A stretch of 64,000 nucleotides of DNA from Marivirga sericea (GCF_900177665.1 NZ_FXAW01000008.1:186001-250000); one strand, 5' to 3'. Shown: positions 1 through 10,340, counted from the first letter of the stretch. The notes: generated by a model from the sequence alone, not told the origin. Made by a program: numbers and translations.

Positions 1-2
1 TA

Positions 3-65
3 GCACCTAACGTTTGGTACATGACCAAAATCAGAAATAAAGATAAAGTAAATACTAAGGCTTAA
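3..65 (+). CDS. C-terminal end of ActB-like iron-sulfur/molybdopterin subunit (partial)
   Basis: An open frame enters from the left edge and stops at 63-65, leaving about 20 residues ending NVWYMTKIRNKDKVNTKA. In alternative complex III operons the gene just before actC is actB, the large periplasmic Fe-S/molybdopterin-like subunit. The frame ends 18 bp before actC, as expected for that gene. The assignment rests on position; the visible peptide carries no motif of its own. Confidence 0.6.
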   Translation, partial: APNVWYMTKIRNKDKVNTKA

Positions 66-83
66 TTTAATAACTGTAGCAAT

Positions 84-1457
84 ATGGAAGTCACTTCACC
101 AGTAAGAGAAGTATTAGTAACGGGAAATAAGACCTATCATGATGTTTCTCATGATATCTGTAGGCATGTAGAAGCCAAACCAAATCCAAAATGGATGGCG
201 GCTATGGCACTTTCCCTAGGAGCACTATTTGTCGGAGGCTATGCTTTGGCCATTACCCTTTGGGATGGAATCGGCATGTGGGGATTGAATAAAACTGTAG
301 GATGGGCATGGGATATTACCAACTTCGTTTGGTGGGTAGGTATTGGTCACGCAGGGACTTTGATTTCTGCAGTACTGCTTCTATTCCGTCAAAAATGGAG
401 AACCTCTATTAACAGAGCAGCAGAGGCCATGACTATTTTTGCCGTTATTTGTGCTTTGTTATTTCCATTAATTCACACAGGTAGACCTTGGTTAAGTTTT
501 TATTGGTTTGTTCCAATTCCAAATACTTGGGGATCATTATGGGTTAATTTCCATTCCCCATTATTATGGGATTTCTTCGCAATCTCTACATACTTCACTG
601 TTTCCTTAGTATTCTGGTATATTGGATTGATTCCTGATTTTGCTACAATCAGAGATAGAGCGACTAACAAAATTTCAAAGGCTATTTATGGTGGTTTAAG
701 TTTTGGATGGGATGGAGCTGCCAAAACTTGGCAACGATATGAAACAGTTTCTTTGGTTTTGGCAGGTTTAGCTACACCATTGGTACTTTCCGTTCACACT
801 ATTGTATCTATGGACTTTGCTACTTCGGTTATTCCGGGATGGCACACTACGATTTTCCCTCCATATTTTGTGGCTGGGGCGATTTTCTCAGGATTTGCGA
901 TGGTATTAACGCTAATGTTAGTGACCAGAAAGGTTTACAACTTAGAGGACTATATCACAATTAACCACATTGAATTGATGAATATAATCATCATGATTAC
1001 CGGTTCAATTGTAGGTGTGGCCTATATCACTGAGTTGTTTATGGCGTGGTATTCAGGAGTACAATATGAACAGTATGCTTTCTTAAACAGAGCAACAGGT
1101 CCTTATTGGTGGGCATATTGGTCAATGATGACTTGTAATGTGATATCTCCACAATTATTCTGGTTCAAGAAAATTAGAACAAGTTTATGGGCTACATTCA
1201 TTTTATCAATTGTGGTGAATATTGGTATGTGGTTCGAAAGATTTGTAATTATAGTAACCTCACTACATAGAGATTATCTACCGTCAAGTTGGGCAATGTT
1301 TAGCCCGACCATTTATGACATGGGAATCTACCTATTCAGTTTTGGTTTATTCTTTACACTGTTTTTCTCTTTCGCTAAATTCTTCCCAGTGATTAATATG
1401 GCAGAGGTAAAGGCAGTATTGAAATCTAGTTCAGGTGAAATTGAAAACAAAAAATAA
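84..1457 (+). CDS. actC: Alternative complex III subunit ActC, NrfD-like quinol-oxidising membrane protein
   Basis: This 457-residue protein has a soluble N-terminus of about 37 residues and then roughly ten hydrophobic helices, the layout of the NrfD/PsrC family. In alternative complex III, ActC and ActF are the two NrfD-like integral subunits, and ActC is thought to hold a quinol site in the inner membrane. Electrons from quinol pass to the haem subunits and on to the caa3-type oxidase encoded just downstream. The stop is 2 bp before actD, so the genes are almost certainly one transcript. Sequence layout and neighbours agree fully; no anomaly is seen. Confidence 0.92.
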   Translation: MEVTSPVREVLVTGNKTYHDVSHDICRHVEAKPNPKWMAAMALSLGALFVGGYALAITLWDGIGMWGLNKTVGWAWDITNFVWWVGIGHAGTLISAVLLLFRQKWRTSINRAAEAMTIFAVICALLFPLIHTGRPWLSFYWFVPIPNTWGSLWVNFHSPLLWDFFAISTYFTVSLVFWYIGLIPDFATIRDRATNKISKAIYGGLSFGWDGAAKTWQRYETVSLVLAGLATPLVLSVHTIVSMDFATSVIPGWHTTIFPPYFVAGAIFSGFAMVLTLMLVTRKVYNLEDYITINHIELMNIIIMITGSIVGVAYITELFMAWYSGVQYEQYAFLNRATGPYWWAYWSMMTCNVISPQLFWFKKIRTSLWATFILSIVVNIGMWFERFVIIVTSLHRDYLPSSWAMFSPTIYDMGIYLFSFGLFFTLFFSFAKFFPVINMAEVKAVLKSSSGEIENKK

Positions 1458-1459
1458 TT

Positions 1460-1984
1460 ATGGAAAGCGGTAAAAACTTTATCGTAGGGATTTTCGATGA
1501 CGAGTCAGTGCTTTTAAGCGCAGTTAAGAAAGTCCGCGGTAGCGATGTAAAAATTCATGAATGTTATACTCCATATCCAGTTCATGGTTTGGATGATGAA
1601 TTGGGCTACAAGCGCTCCAGAATTTCCATAGCAGCTTTTATGTTTGGTATCACTGGAACTTGTCTTGCATTCTTAATGATGATTTATATGATGGGCATTG
1701 ATTGGCCAATGATTATTGGAGGTAAGGATCATATTGCAATTCCATCTTTCGTACCAGTTGGCTTTGAGGTAACAGTATTACTTTCTGCTTTGGGTATGGT
1801 GGGAACTTTCTTTGTGATAAGTAACCTTAAGCCTTATGGAAAGCCTAGAATATACGATATTCGTAGCACAGATGACAAGCATGTTATGGCGATAGATTTG
1901 GCTAAGAATAGCAAATCATCTGATGAACTGAATGCGATTTTGAAAGATTCAGGTGCCGTAGAAATTAATGAAAAGAAGTTTTAA
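1460..1984 (+). CDS. actD: Alternative complex III subunit ActD (DUF3341)
   Basis: A 174-residue protein of the DUF3341 family. It has a soluble N-terminal half with the family-like start (IVGIFDDESVLLSAVKKVR), then two membrane helices near residues 58-80 and 100-121, and a short soluble tail. ActD is a structural membrane subunit of alternative complex III without cofactors. It lies between actC (2 bp upstream) and actE in the usual order. The final codons run close to the start of the cytochrome c gene, which suggests translational coupling. Confidence 0.9.
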   Translation: MESGKNFIVGIFDDESVLLSAVKKVRGSDVKIHECYTPYPVHGLDDELGYKRSRISIAAFMFGITGTCLAFLMMIYMMGIDWPMIIGGKDHIAIPSFVPVGFEVTVLLSALGMVGTFFVISNLKPYGKPRIYDIRSTDDKHVMAIDLAKNSKSSDELNAILKDSGAVEINEKKF

Positions 1985-1997
1985 GTTGAATTATCAA

Positions 1998-2642
1998 ATG
2001 ATGAATAGAAATAAAATATTTCAAATCTTGTTTTTCGGCCTAGTGACAGTTGTAATGGTTGCTTGTAGTCCAGGTGAAGATAATCCGGGAACTGAATATG
2101 CTCCTAATATGTATCATGCTGTTTCTTATGAGCCTTTAACACAAATCACGGAAAAAGATGCTGGTGCTTGGGTTTCTTCTGATGAGGATGAATATGGGGA
2201 GTATTTTAATTCAAACCCAAACAATCCTTTTGGCATGACCATGAGAAGGCCAGCTGAAAATACTGTTCCTAGGGATGAAAATGGTATGTTACCTTACAGA
2301 TTACCTAAGGATAGCGTGGAATTAGCGGCTAGGATAATGAAAAACCCCCTTCCAGAGACAGAAGAAATTGTTGCGGAAGGTAAGGTATTATATACCAAGT
2401 ATTGTACGCACTGCCACGGGGAAAATGGTGGTGGATCAATGGATGAAACTGCAAAAGTAGGAGCAGTCTATCAAGGTGTACCATCTTATAGTGCTGGCGC
2501 TACTTCTCAATTATCAGAGGGACATATATTTCATGTAATTACTCATGGAATTAGAAGAATGGGAGCTCACGGTTCGCAAGTGCAGCAAGAGGACAGATGG
2601 AAAATTGTACGTTATGTACAAACTTTACAAAAACAAGATTAA
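1998..2642 (+). CDS. actE: Alternative complex III subunit ActE, monohaem cytochrome c lipoprotein
   Basis: From the ATG at 1998 the product is 214 residues. It begins with a lipoprotein signal (MMNRNKIFQ... VMVACS, acylated Cys near residue 23) and carries one haem c site, CTHCH, near residues 136-140. ActE is the monohaem cytochrome subunit that hands electrons toward the oxidase on the periplasmic side. An upstream in-frame ATG at 1968 would add ten charged residues in front of the signal peptide and overlap actD by 17 bp. The ATG at 1998 or the adjacent one at 2001 gives the normal signal peptide and is preferred. Confidence 0.9.
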   Translation: MMNRNKIFQILFFGLVTVVMVACSPGEDNPGTEYAPNMYHAVSYEPLTQITEKDAGAWVSSDEDEYGEYFNSNPNNPFGMTMRRPAENTVPRDENGMLPYRLPKDSVELAARIMKNPLPETEEIVAEGKVLYTKYCTHCHGENGGGSMDETAKVGAVYQGVPSYSAGATSQLSEGHIFHVITHGIRRMGAHGSQVQQEDRWKIVRYVQTLQKQD

Positions 2643-2667
2643 TATAACAGTTTTAAGATAAGTTATC

Positions 2668-4035
2668 ATGGCTGAAGAAAAATTTGAATTTACCTCAAAA
2701 GCGAAAAAGACACTTTCGATTTTAGCAATTGTAGGGATTGTATTATTTGGACTAGGTACATATTTCGCTAGTACTGCTGATCATAGTGAAGAAGGTGGTC
2801 ATGCAGAAGAAATGCATGACGGTGCTATTATGTCTGATGGGAATGATGGTGCTCATGTAACGGAAGATGCTGATCAGGACCATTTTGAAGGTGCTGAGCA
2901 CACAGAAGCGGGTCATGGTGGCGAGCACGCTGGCAATCCAAGCTGGTTAAAGAGAATCTATGCTAACTTATGGATTAACAATATGTACTTCGTGGGTCTA
3001 GCGCTTTTAGGAGTGTTTTTTGTTGCTATTCAATATGTAACACAAGCGGGATGGTCTGCTGCGCTAATAAGAATCCCAATGTCTTTCGGTAATTGGTTAC
3101 CAATCGGACTTATCTTGACTTTAGCAATCTTCTTTTTTGGAGGTCATGATATTTTTCACTGGACCCATGATTATTTGTATGACGTAAATGATCCTGAGTA
3201 TGATTCAATCATCGCAGGCAAGCAAGGATATTTGAACACACCTTTCTTCGTAGCAAGAATGGTAGTGTATTTTGTAGTATGGTTCTTAATGTTCCGTTGG
3301 ATTCGTAAAAAGTCCTTGGAAGAGGATTTGAATGGTGGAGAGAGTTATTTCTTTAAACTAAGAGGAATTTCAGCAGGATTTATTGTGTTCTTTGCAGTTA
3401 CCTCGTCAACTTCTGCTTGGGATTGGGTGTTATCCATTGATACTCACTGGTTCTCAACAATGTTCGGCTGGTATGTATTTGCTTCTTGGTGGGTTACAGC
3501 TTTAGCAGCTATCACTTTGATCACTGTAATTTTAAAAGAGAATGGATACCTAAAAATCGTGAATACTGGTGTTCTACATGATTTAGGAAAATTTGTTTTT
3601 GCCTTCTCTATTTTCTGGACTTATATATGGTTCTCGCAGTTCATGTTGATCTATTATTCCAATATTCCAGAAGAGACTGTTTACTTCATAGAAAGGCTTT
3701 CAAGTGATCATTATAGTATTGTATTTTTTGTTAATCTTATTTTAAACTTTTTCTTTCCATTCTTGGTTTTCATGCCAAGAGATTCAAAAAGACATACTGT
3801 TTTCTTGAAGATCGTTACAATTATTGTTTTAATCGGTCATTGGTTTGATTTTTATCTGATGGTAACACCAGGTGTTATGAAAGAAAATGGAGGATTTGGT
3901 TTATTAGAGATAGGTATGGCGATCGTTTTTGGAGTAGCCTTCTTGTTTGTAGCATTAACTGGATTATCTAAATATCCATTAGTGGCAAAGAATCATCCGA
4001 TGATCAAAGAGGCAGAACATCATCACGTATTTTAA
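2668..4035 (+). CDS. actF: Alternative complex III subunit ActF, second NrfD-like membrane protein
   Basis: A 455-residue multi-helix membrane protein of the NrfD-like ActF type, the partner of ActC in the membrane core of alternative complex III. After a first helix (residues about 14-33) there is a loop of some 55 residues very rich in His, Asp and Glu (about 36-90) before the main bundle of about nine helices. The loop could bind metal ions, but that is inference. It lies 25 bp after actE and 24 bp before coxB, in the same operon. Confidence 0.9.
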   Translation: MAEEKFEFTSKAKKTLSILAIVGIVLFGLGTYFASTADHSEEGGHAEEMHDGAIMSDGNDGAHVTEDADQDHFEGAEHTEAGHGGEHAGNPSWLKRIYANLWINNMYFVGLALLGVFFVAIQYVTQAGWSAALIRIPMSFGNWLPIGLILTLAIFFFGGHDIFHWTHDYLYDVNDPEYDSIIAGKQGYLNTPFFVARMVVYFVVWFLMFRWIRKKSLEEDLNGGESYFFKLRGISAGFIVFFAVTSSTSAWDWVLSIDTHWFSTMFGWYVFASWWVTALAAITLITVILKENGYLKIVNTGVLHDLGKFVFAFSIFWTYIWFSQFMLIYYSNIPEETVYFIERLSSDHYSIVFFVNLILNFFFPFLVFMPRDSKRHTVFLKIVTIIVLIGHWFDFYLMVTPGVMKENGGFGLLEIGMAIVFGVAFLFVALTGLSKYPLVAKNHPMIKEAEHHHVF

Positions 4036-4059
4036 TTTAATTTAGTAACAGCAATATAT

Positions 4060-5106
4060 ATGTTCAATTTAGCTATAGGTTTAGGAGTAGTACTTTTATT
4101 AGCAATTTTGTTCTTGATTTTCAGAATTTCATCTTTGATTGGCGTAGCCAAGGGAAATACTGATAAATTAGAAACGAGCTCTAATAAAATAAACGGTGCC
4201 ATGTTTTTGGTCTTCTTGGTCGGAACTGGGTTCTTGTTCTTTTGGTATTCTTTTAAGGAGTTTGAAAATTATAATTTACCCGTTGCATCTGAGCATGGTT
4301 CAGAATACGAATTTTTATTCTGGACTACAATGGCTGTAACTGGAGTTGTATTTGTTTTGACTCAAATCTTATTATTCTATTTCTCTTGGAAGTACCAGTA
4401 CAAAGAGAATTCCAAAGCGCTTTTTTACCCAGAAAATAATAAATTGGAAGTTGTATGGACTTTCGTTCCAGCAGTAGTGCTTGCTATTTTGGTATTTACA
4501 GGCTGGAGAGTGTGGACGGATATAACTGCACCAGCACCAGAAAACACTAATAATATTGAAATAATGGGCTACCAGTTTGCTTGGGGAGTTCGTTATCCAG
4601 GACTTGACGGTGAATTAGGTAACTCTGATTATAGAGTGATTGAAGCAACTAATTCGTTTGGTATTGACTTCAATGACAAAGCCTCATATGATGACTTTAT
4701 TCCTCGCGAGATGCATATCCCAAAAGGAGAGCCTGTAACATTTAATATTAGGGCAAGAGATGTTCTACATAGTGTTTTTGCACCTCATTTTAGGTTGAAA
4801 ATGGATGCAGTTCCTGGTATGCCTACTTCGTTTACCTTTACGGCTACTAAGTCGACAGAAGAGATGAGAGAAGAATTGAATGATCCTGAGTTCAATTATG
4901 AAATCGCATGTACTGAGGTTTGTGGTAGAGGTCATTATTCCATGAAGTTAACTTTGATAGTGGACGAACCAGAAGATTACAGAGCATGGTATGCAGAGCA
5001 GGAGTCATTCCTGAAGAGAAACCCTGAATATTTAACAAAAGTGCCTAGCGATTTAAAAGAGTTGGCTATTTTGAAAACAGGAATTGATAACAAAGAGTTA
5101 GACTAA
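4060..5106 (+). CDS. coxB: Cytochrome c oxidase subunit II (CuA subunit)
   Basis: 348 residues with three hydrophobic segments near 5-23, 46-62 and 86-108, another at 131-150, and a periplasmic cupredoxin domain. The CuA ligands are visible: H237, then C284, E286, C288, H292 and M295 in the stretch CTEVCGRGHYSM. This is the electron entry subunit of a haem-copper oxidase. No C-terminal cytochrome c domain is fused, unlike classical caa3 subunit II, so ActE or another cytochrome must donate electrons. It sits between actF and coxA. Confidence 0.95.
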   Translation: MFNLAIGLGVVLLLAILFLIFRISSLIGVAKGNTDKLETSSNKINGAMFLVFLVGTGFLFFWYSFKEFENYNLPVASEHGSEYEFLFWTTMAVTGVVFVLTQILLFYFSWKYQYKENSKALFYPENNKLEVVWTFVPAVVLAILVFTGWRVWTDITAPAPENTNNIEIMGYQFAWGVRYPGLDGELGNSDYRVIEATNSFGIDFNDKASYDDFIPREMHIPKGEPVTFNIRARDVLHSVFAPHFRLKMDAVPGMPTSFTFTATKSTEEMREELNDPEFNYEIACTEVCGRGHYSMKLTLIVDEPEDYRAWYAEQESFLKRNPEYLTKVPSDLKELAILKTGIDNKELD

Positions 5107-5125
5107 AAAATTAAATCATAAAGTT

Positions 5126-6994
5126 ATGTCAACAACGGCAGAAGTAAATATAGGTCAAGATGTTCAGCATGATGAGCATCATGATCACGAACAAAGCTTT
5201 ATTTCAAAATATATTTTCACTACTGATCATAAGATGATTGGTAAGCAGTTCTTAATCACAGGTATAATGTGGGGGCTGATTGGAGTCGGAATGTCAGTGA
5301 TTTTCCGTTTGCAGTTAGGCTTCCCTGAGATGCAACTTACTTGGTTGAAACCATTATTAGGTGGTTGGATTAGCGAAACTGGTCAACTCGATCCAGAGTT
5401 TTATCTTGCATTGGTTACAATGCATGGTACTATAATGGTATTCTTTGTTTTGACAGCCGGTCTAAGTGGTACTTTTAGTAATTATCTAATTCCATTGCAG
5501 ATCGGAGCTAGAGATATGGCATCAGGCTTTATGAATATGTTATCATACTGGTTCTTTTTTGCATCAAGTGTGGTAATGATGTCATCTATTTTTATTGAGA
5601 CAGGTCCTGCAGCTGGTGGTTGGGTAGTTTATCCGCCATTGAGTGCACTGCCTCAAGCTATCCAAGGTTCCCAGTTGGGGATGACGCTTTGGTTAGTAGC
5701 CATGGTATTCTTTATTGTTTCGATGCTTTTAGGTGGTATTAATTATATTACTACAGTTATTAACTTAAGAACAGAAGGAATGTCATTTTCTAGATTGCCT
5801 TTAACAATTTGGGCTTTCTTTTTAACTGCTGTTATTGGTTTATTATCATTCCCAGTTTTATTTGCTGCCGCTTTGTTATTAGTATTTGATAGAAGCTTTG
5901 GTACTTCTTTCTACTTATCTGATATCTACATTGGCGGGGAGGCCTTGCCAAATATGGGTGGTAGTCCTATTCTATATCAGCACTTGTTCTGGTTCTTAGG
6001 ACACCCTGAAGTATATATTGTATTGTTGCCTGCTTTGGGTATCACATCAGAAGTAATTGCAACGAATTCAAGAAAGCCAATATTTGGTTATAGAGCGATG
6101 ATTGGTTCTATGTTAGGTATTACAGTTCTTTCATTCGTAGTATGGGCTCACCATATGTTCGTTTCAGGATTGAATCCTTTCTTAGGTTCAGTTTTCATGT
6201 TCTTAACATTGATTATCGCGATTCCTTCAGCTGTTAAAGTATTTAATTACTTAACAACGCTTTGGAAAGGTAATATTATTTTTACACCAGCCACATTGTT
6301 CTCAATTGGTTTGGTTTCTTTCTTCATATCGGGTGGTTTAACAGGTATTTTCCTAGGTAACTCAGTAATTGACATTCAATTACACGATACTTATTTCGTT
6401 GTTGCTCACTTCCACTTGGTAATGGGTAGTTTATCAATATTTGGATTGTTAGCGGGTGTGTATCATTGGTTCCCTAAGATGTTCGGAAGAATGATGGATG
6501 AAAAATTAGGACACATTCACTTCTGGATGACGTTTATAGGGGTTTATATGATATTCTTCCCTATGCACTACATTGGTATTGCTGGATTTCCAAGAAGATA
6601 TTATTCATGGACAAATTTCGATGCTTTCAGTAGTTATACTGATTTGAATATGTTTGTATCTATCGCAGCTTTTGTTACTGTAGCAGCTCAATTCTTGTTC
6701 TTGTTTAATTTCTTCTACTCAATGTATAGGGGAAAGAAGGCACCGCAGAATCCTTGGAGATCCAATACTTTGGAATGGACAACTCCAATTGAGCCAGGTC
6801 ATGGTAACTGGCCAGGAGAGATTCCTAAGGTGTATAGATGGCCTTATGATTACAGTAAACCAGGAGCGGAGAAGGATTTCATTCCTCAGCATATTCCATT
6901 GTCGCAAACTCCTGAGTCTAACTTAGATCATGAAGTTGAATTAGCAAAAAAAGAAGTTGTTGATAAAACAGCTGATGCAAAGTCAAACGCATAA
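5126..6994 (+). CDS. coxA: Cytochrome c oxidase subunit I (haem-copper catalytic subunit)
   Basis: A 622-residue polytopic protein with the catalytic motifs of haem-copper oxidases. These include the His-Tyr cross-link region (GHPEVYIVLLP), the CuB histidine pair (WAHHMFVSG), and the haem ligands in AHFHLVMG and MHGTIMVFF. It reduces O2 to water and pumps protons across the inner membrane. The N-terminus carries a short His-rich soluble stretch (HDEHHDHE). The tail overlaps the start of ctaA by 20 bp, which points to coupled translation. Confidence 0.97.
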   Translation: MSTTAEVNIGQDVQHDEHHDHEQSFISKYIFTTDHKMIGKQFLITGIMWGLIGVGMSVIFRLQLGFPEMQLTWLKPLLGGWISETGQLDPEFYLALVTMHGTIMVFFVLTAGLSGTFSNYLIPLQIGARDMASGFMNMLSYWFFFASSVVMMSSIFIETGPAAGGWVVYPPLSALPQAIQGSQLGMTLWLVAMVFFIVSMLLGGINYITTVINLRTEGMSFSRLPLTIWAFFLTAVIGLLSFPVLFAAALLLVFDRSFGTSFYLSDIYIGGEALPNMGGSPILYQHLFWFLGHPEVYIVLLPALGITSEVIATNSRKPIFGYRAMIGSMLGITVLSFVVWAHHMFVSGLNPFLGSVFMFLTLIIAIPSAVKVFNYLTTLWKGNIIFTPATLFSIGLVSFFISGGLTGIFLGNSVIDIQLHDTYFVVAHFHLVMGSLSIFGLLAGVYHWFPKMFGRMMDEKLGHIHFWMTFIGVYMIFFPMHYIGIAGFPRRYYSWTNFDAFSSYTDLNMFVSIAAFVTVAAQFLFLFNFFYSMYRGKKAPQNPWRSNTLEWTTPIEPGHGNWPGEIPKVYRWPYDYSKPGAEKDFIPQHIPLSQTPESNLDHEVELAKKEVVDKTADAKSNA

Positions 6995-8075
6995 TAAATC
7001 ATTTAAAGTAAGCAGCTATTATCGTAATTTAGTAACAGTTACGGTAGTAGCTGTTTATCTTTTGATCCTTGCAGGAGGGATTGTAAGAAGTACCGGATCA
7101 GGTATGGGATGCCCTGACTGGCCGAAATGTTTTGGTCAATGGGTTCCTCCAACTTCCGTAGAAGAATTACCAAAAGATTATCAAGATTTTTATGCTGATT
7201 ATAGACATCAGAAGAACATTAAGTTCGCAAAATATCTAGATGTATTTGGTTATTCTGAAATTGGGAAAGCCATTTTAGATGATGAGTCAATAAAAAACGA
7301 AGCTGCTTTTAATGCATCAAAAACCTGGACAGAATATTTGAATAGACTTTTAGGGGCTGTAGTAGGTTTGTTGATTATCTTATGTGTCTTGGGTTCATTA
7401 AAATATTTTAAGGCTCAAAAGACTATATTTATTTTAGCTTTTTCTTCTCTGATTTTAGTGCTAATCCAAGGCTGGATAGGATCTGTGGTAGTGTCTACCA
7501 ATTTGCTTTCTTGGCTTATAACAATTCATATGGTGTTAGCTTTAGTTATTTTAGCGGTATTGACTGCTTTGTATTTTGTAGTTACTCTGAGACAGAATGC
7601 GAAGAAGTTACGCATAACGGACCATAAAAAGATTACTTATGTTCTTATAGCTGCGATGCTCATGATATTGGTACAGGTTATTTTAGGAACTCAAGTGAGA
7701 GAGTCTTTAGATTTGGTTGCGGAGAGATTAGGAGATGCGCTTAGAGGTAGCTGGATTGAAGGCTTAGGTTTGGAATTCTATATTCATCGATCTTTTTCGA
7801 TCGCAATTGCAATTATTCATATTTATCTTTTGTTCAAATTGTATCAGGCAAAAGAAGAGTTGAAGAATATTTTTAGAAATGTGAAAATATTAATGAGCTT
7901 GATAATACTGGAAATCTTATCGGGTACTATAATGGCTTATTTTGCTATACCGTTTTGGGCTCAGCCCATTCATTTAGTACTAGGTAGTATGATTTTTGGA
8001 GCACAATTTTACATCTTTTTGCAGGTAGTTTATACTACTCAAAAAACTAATATAAAGGAGTATGCAATATCCTAA
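6975..8075 (+). CDS. ctaA: Heme A synthase, COX15/CtaA family
   Basis: 366 residues with about eight membrane helices. The N-terminal part contains the family motif with paired cysteine-tryptophan residues (GMGCPDWPKCFGQWVPP), and histidines occur in helices such as THMVLALV-like and YIHRSFSIAIAIIH. It oxidises the methyl group of haem O to make haem A for the oxidase encoded upstream. The ATG at 6975 is chosen over a TTG at 6957; both overlap the end of coxA. CtaB follows with a 14-bp overlap. Confidence 0.93.
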   Translation: MQSQTHNKSFKVSSYYRNLVTVTVVAVYLLILAGGIVRSTGSGMGCPDWPKCFGQWVPPTSVEELPKDYQDFYADYRHQKNIKFAKYLDVFGYSEIGKAILDDESIKNEAAFNASKTWTEYLNRLLGAVVGLLIILCVLGSLKYFKAQKTIFILAFSSLILVLIQGWIGSVVVSTNLLSWLITIHMVLALVILAVLTALYFVVTLRQNAKKLRITDHKKITYVLIAAMLMILVQVILGTQVRESLDLVAERLGDALRGSWIEGLGLEFYIHRSFSIAIAIIHIYLLFKLYQAKEELKNIFRNVKILMSLIILEILSGTIMAYFAIPFWAQPIHLVLGSMIFGAQFYIFLQVVYTTQKTNIKEYAIS

Positions 8076-8964
8076 ATCACAAAACTTAACAATCTCAGAC
8101 TTTGTCTTGAGTTATGCTAAGAACTTTCTAATTCTGCTAAAGCCTAGATTAAGCTTTTTAGTGGCTTTTTCTTCCGCTTTCGGTTATGTGTTAGGTTTCA
8201 GCGGAAGTGGTATTAACTATGTAGTATTGGCTTTTTTATCTTTAGGAGGGTTTTTAGTATCTGGTTCTGCCGTAACTATAAACCAAATTTTAGAGGTTGA
8301 GTACGATAAAAAAATGGACCGAACGAAAAATCGACCATTGCCTACTGGTAGAATTTCTGTCCAAGAAGCTATTATATTCGCTATTATTACGGGTATAGCT
8401 GGCTTAGGATTACTTTTCATCTACACCAATGTGTTAACAGTTATCCTGTCATTTCTTTCTTTAGTACTTTATAGTTTTGTATATACTCCCTTAAAAAGAG
8501 TAGGGCCAATTGCTGTTTTTGTTGGTGCTATTCCCGGTGCTTTACCCCCTTTATTAGGTTGGGTTGCCGCTACAAATGGTTTTAGTATTGAAGCATGGAT
8601 TATTTTTGGAATTCAGTTTATTTGGCAATTCCCCCATTTTTGGGCAATAGCTTGGGTGGCTGATGAAGATTACAAAAAGGCAGGCTTCAAGTTATTACCT
8701 TCAGGCGGTAAGAAGGATTTGAATACAGCAATTCAAATTATGATTTATACCTTGTTTTTAATTCCACTTGGTTTATTACCTACGCAATTTGGGATAACAG
8801 GAATTAACTCTGCTTTGGTAGCTACTATTTGCGGGGTTTTGTTTCTCAGTCAAACATTTTATTTGATGAAGGAATGTAGTAAGGAAGCAGCTTTGAAGAT
8901 AATGTTTGGATCTTTTTTGTATTTGCCAATAGTTCAGGTAGCTTATCTTTTAGATAAAATTTAA
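8062..8964 (+). CDS. ctaB: Protoheme IX farnesyltransferase (heme O synthase)
   Basis: A 300-residue UbiA-family prenyltransferase with about nine helices. It has both Asp-rich motifs: NQILEVEYDKKMDRTKNRP in the first loop and DEDYKKAGFKLLP in the second. It adds a farnesyl group to haem B to give haem O, the substrate of CtaA. The start overlaps ctaA by 14 bp and the stop is 2 bp before the first subunit III gene, so the cofactor pathway is translated together with the enzyme that uses it. Confidence 0.95.
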   Translation: MQYPKSQNLTISDFVLSYAKNFLILLKPRLSFLVAFSSAFGYVLGFSGSGINYVVLAFLSLGGFLVSGSAVTINQILEVEYDKKMDRTKNRPLPTGRISVQEAIIFAIITGIAGLGLLFIYTNVLTVILSFLSLVLYSFVYTPLKRVGPIAVFVGAIPGALPPLLGWVAATNGFSIEAWIIFGIQFIWQFPHFWAIAWVADEDYKKAGFKLLPSGGKKDLNTAIQIMIYTLFLIPLGLLPTQFGITGINSALVATICGVLFLSQTFYLMKECSKEAALKIMFGSFLYLPIVQVAYLLDKI

Positions 8965-8966
8965 TT

Positions 8967-9557
8967 ATGGAAACTTCTTTAAACAAAGAACAACAACTAC
9001 AACCAAGTATAAAAATACTTTCGATGCACCCGCTAAAATTTGCATTGTGGTTATTTATTGTCACTGTAGTGATGATTTTTGCTGCTTTGACAAGTGCTTA
9101 CATTGTAAGACAATCTGAGGGTAACTGGTTGATTTTTGAATTACCCAATGTCTTTTTGTACAATACCATTATTTTAGTGGCTAGTAGTGTAACGATGCAT
9201 TTAGCTTATTTAGCCGCCAAAAAGAATAACTTTAAAAATCTGAAGCTTTTCATGATGTTAACAGCTGTTTTGTCTGTGGCCTTTTTTGTAGGGCAGTATG
9301 AAGCCTGGGGAGCATTAGTAGATAGAGATGTTTACTTTGTTGGGAATCCTTCAGGATCTTTTTTGTATGTAATTTCAGGTTTGCATGCATTTCATTTGAT
9401 TTCGGGGCTGATATTTATATTAATTATGTTATTTTCGGCTTTTAAATACAAGGTTCATTCTAAAAATATGGTGAAAATGGAAATGTGTACAACATATTGG
9501 CACTTTTTAGATGGACTTTGGGTATATTTATATATATTTTTGTTGTTAAATCATTAA
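8967..9557 (+). CDS. Cytochrome c oxidase subunit III, shorter copy
   Basis: A 196-residue protein with about five helices and the COX3 ending (YWHFLDGLWVYLYIFLLL). Many Bacteroidota oxidase operons carry two subunit III-like genes in tandem, and this is the shorter, more divergent one. Subunit III stabilises subunit I and proton uptake and carries no metal. It begins 2 bp after ctaB and lies 23 bp before the second copy. Confidence 0.9.
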   Translation: METSLNKEQQLQPSIKILSMHPLKFALWLFIVTVVMIFAALTSAYIVRQSEGNWLIFELPNVFLYNTIILVASSVTMHLAYLAAKKNNFKNLKLFMMLTAVLSVAFFVGQYEAWGALVDRDVYFVGNPSGSFLYVISGLHAFHLISGLIFILIMLFSAFKYKVHSKNMVKMEMCTTYWHFLDGLWVYLYIFLLLNH

Positions 9558-9580
9558 TCCTATTTTGAACAGTTAAATTT

Positions 9581-10327
9581 ATGGCAACTACTGCAACAAT
9601 CGATACTACTACCAAAAGCAGATGGGGAGGTGGAGTAGCCCCTATGAATGCTAGTTATGGAAAACTCATGATGTGGTTTTTCCTCTTATCAGATGCATTT
9701 TCTTTTTCAGCTTTATTAATAACTTATGGTCTAATTCGCTACGCACATCCTGCTTATCAGGGTACAGTTTCTGAATTTACGTTCAGCACAGAATACTGGC
9801 CGATTCCTGAAATGGTTTTTGAAGCAGTTCCATTCTTGCATGGAGTGCACGCGCCATTGATTTTCGTTGGAATCATGACATTTATTTTGATTTTAAGTAG
9901 CGTTACGATGGTGTTAGCGGTTGAAGCTGGTCACAGAATGGACCGTAAGGGCGTGATCAAATGGATGCTGTGGACCATTATTGGAGGTTTAACCTTCTTA
10001 GCTTGTCAAGCTTGGGAGTGGAGTCACTTTATCCATGGAACTGCTGAAGGAACAGTCAATGCGATGGGAGAGACAATTTTTGGTGCGAATCTTACAGAAA
10101 ATCAGTATGGTCCTCCACTATTTGCTTCTTTATTCTTTTTTATAACGGGATTTCACGGATTCCACGTTTTTAGTGGGGTTGTTATTAATTTTATCATATT
10201 CTTCAACGCAGTAGTAGGCACCTATGAAAAAAGAGGACATTACGAAATGGTTGAAAAAACGGGACTGTATTGGCACTTTGTCGATTTGGTTTGGGTATTC
10301 GTATTTACACTTTTTTACTTGATTTAA
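9581..10327 (+). CDS. Cytochrome c oxidase subunit III, longer copy
   Basis: A 248-residue subunit III with about six helices and the typical motifs GFHGFHVFSG and YWHFVDLVWVFVFTLFYL near the end. Compared with the copy just upstream it keeps more of the canonical length. Both copies are intact, so they may both be in the complex or be used alternately; the sequence does not tell which. Subunit IV follows after 13 bp. Confidence 0.92.
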   Translation: MATTATIDTTTKSRWGGGVAPMNASYGKLMMWFFLLSDAFSFSALLITYGLIRYAHPAYQGTVSEFTFSTEYWPIPEMVFEAVPFLHGVHAPLIFVGIMTFILILSSVTMVLAVEAGHRMDRKGVIKWMLWTIIGGLTFLACQAWEWSHFIHGTAEGTVNAMGETIFGANLTENQYGPPLFASLFFFITGFHGFHVFSGVVINFIIFFNAVVGTYEKRGHYEMVEKTGLYWHFVDLVWVFVFTLFYLI

Positions 10328-10340
10328 CTTTACTTAAGAT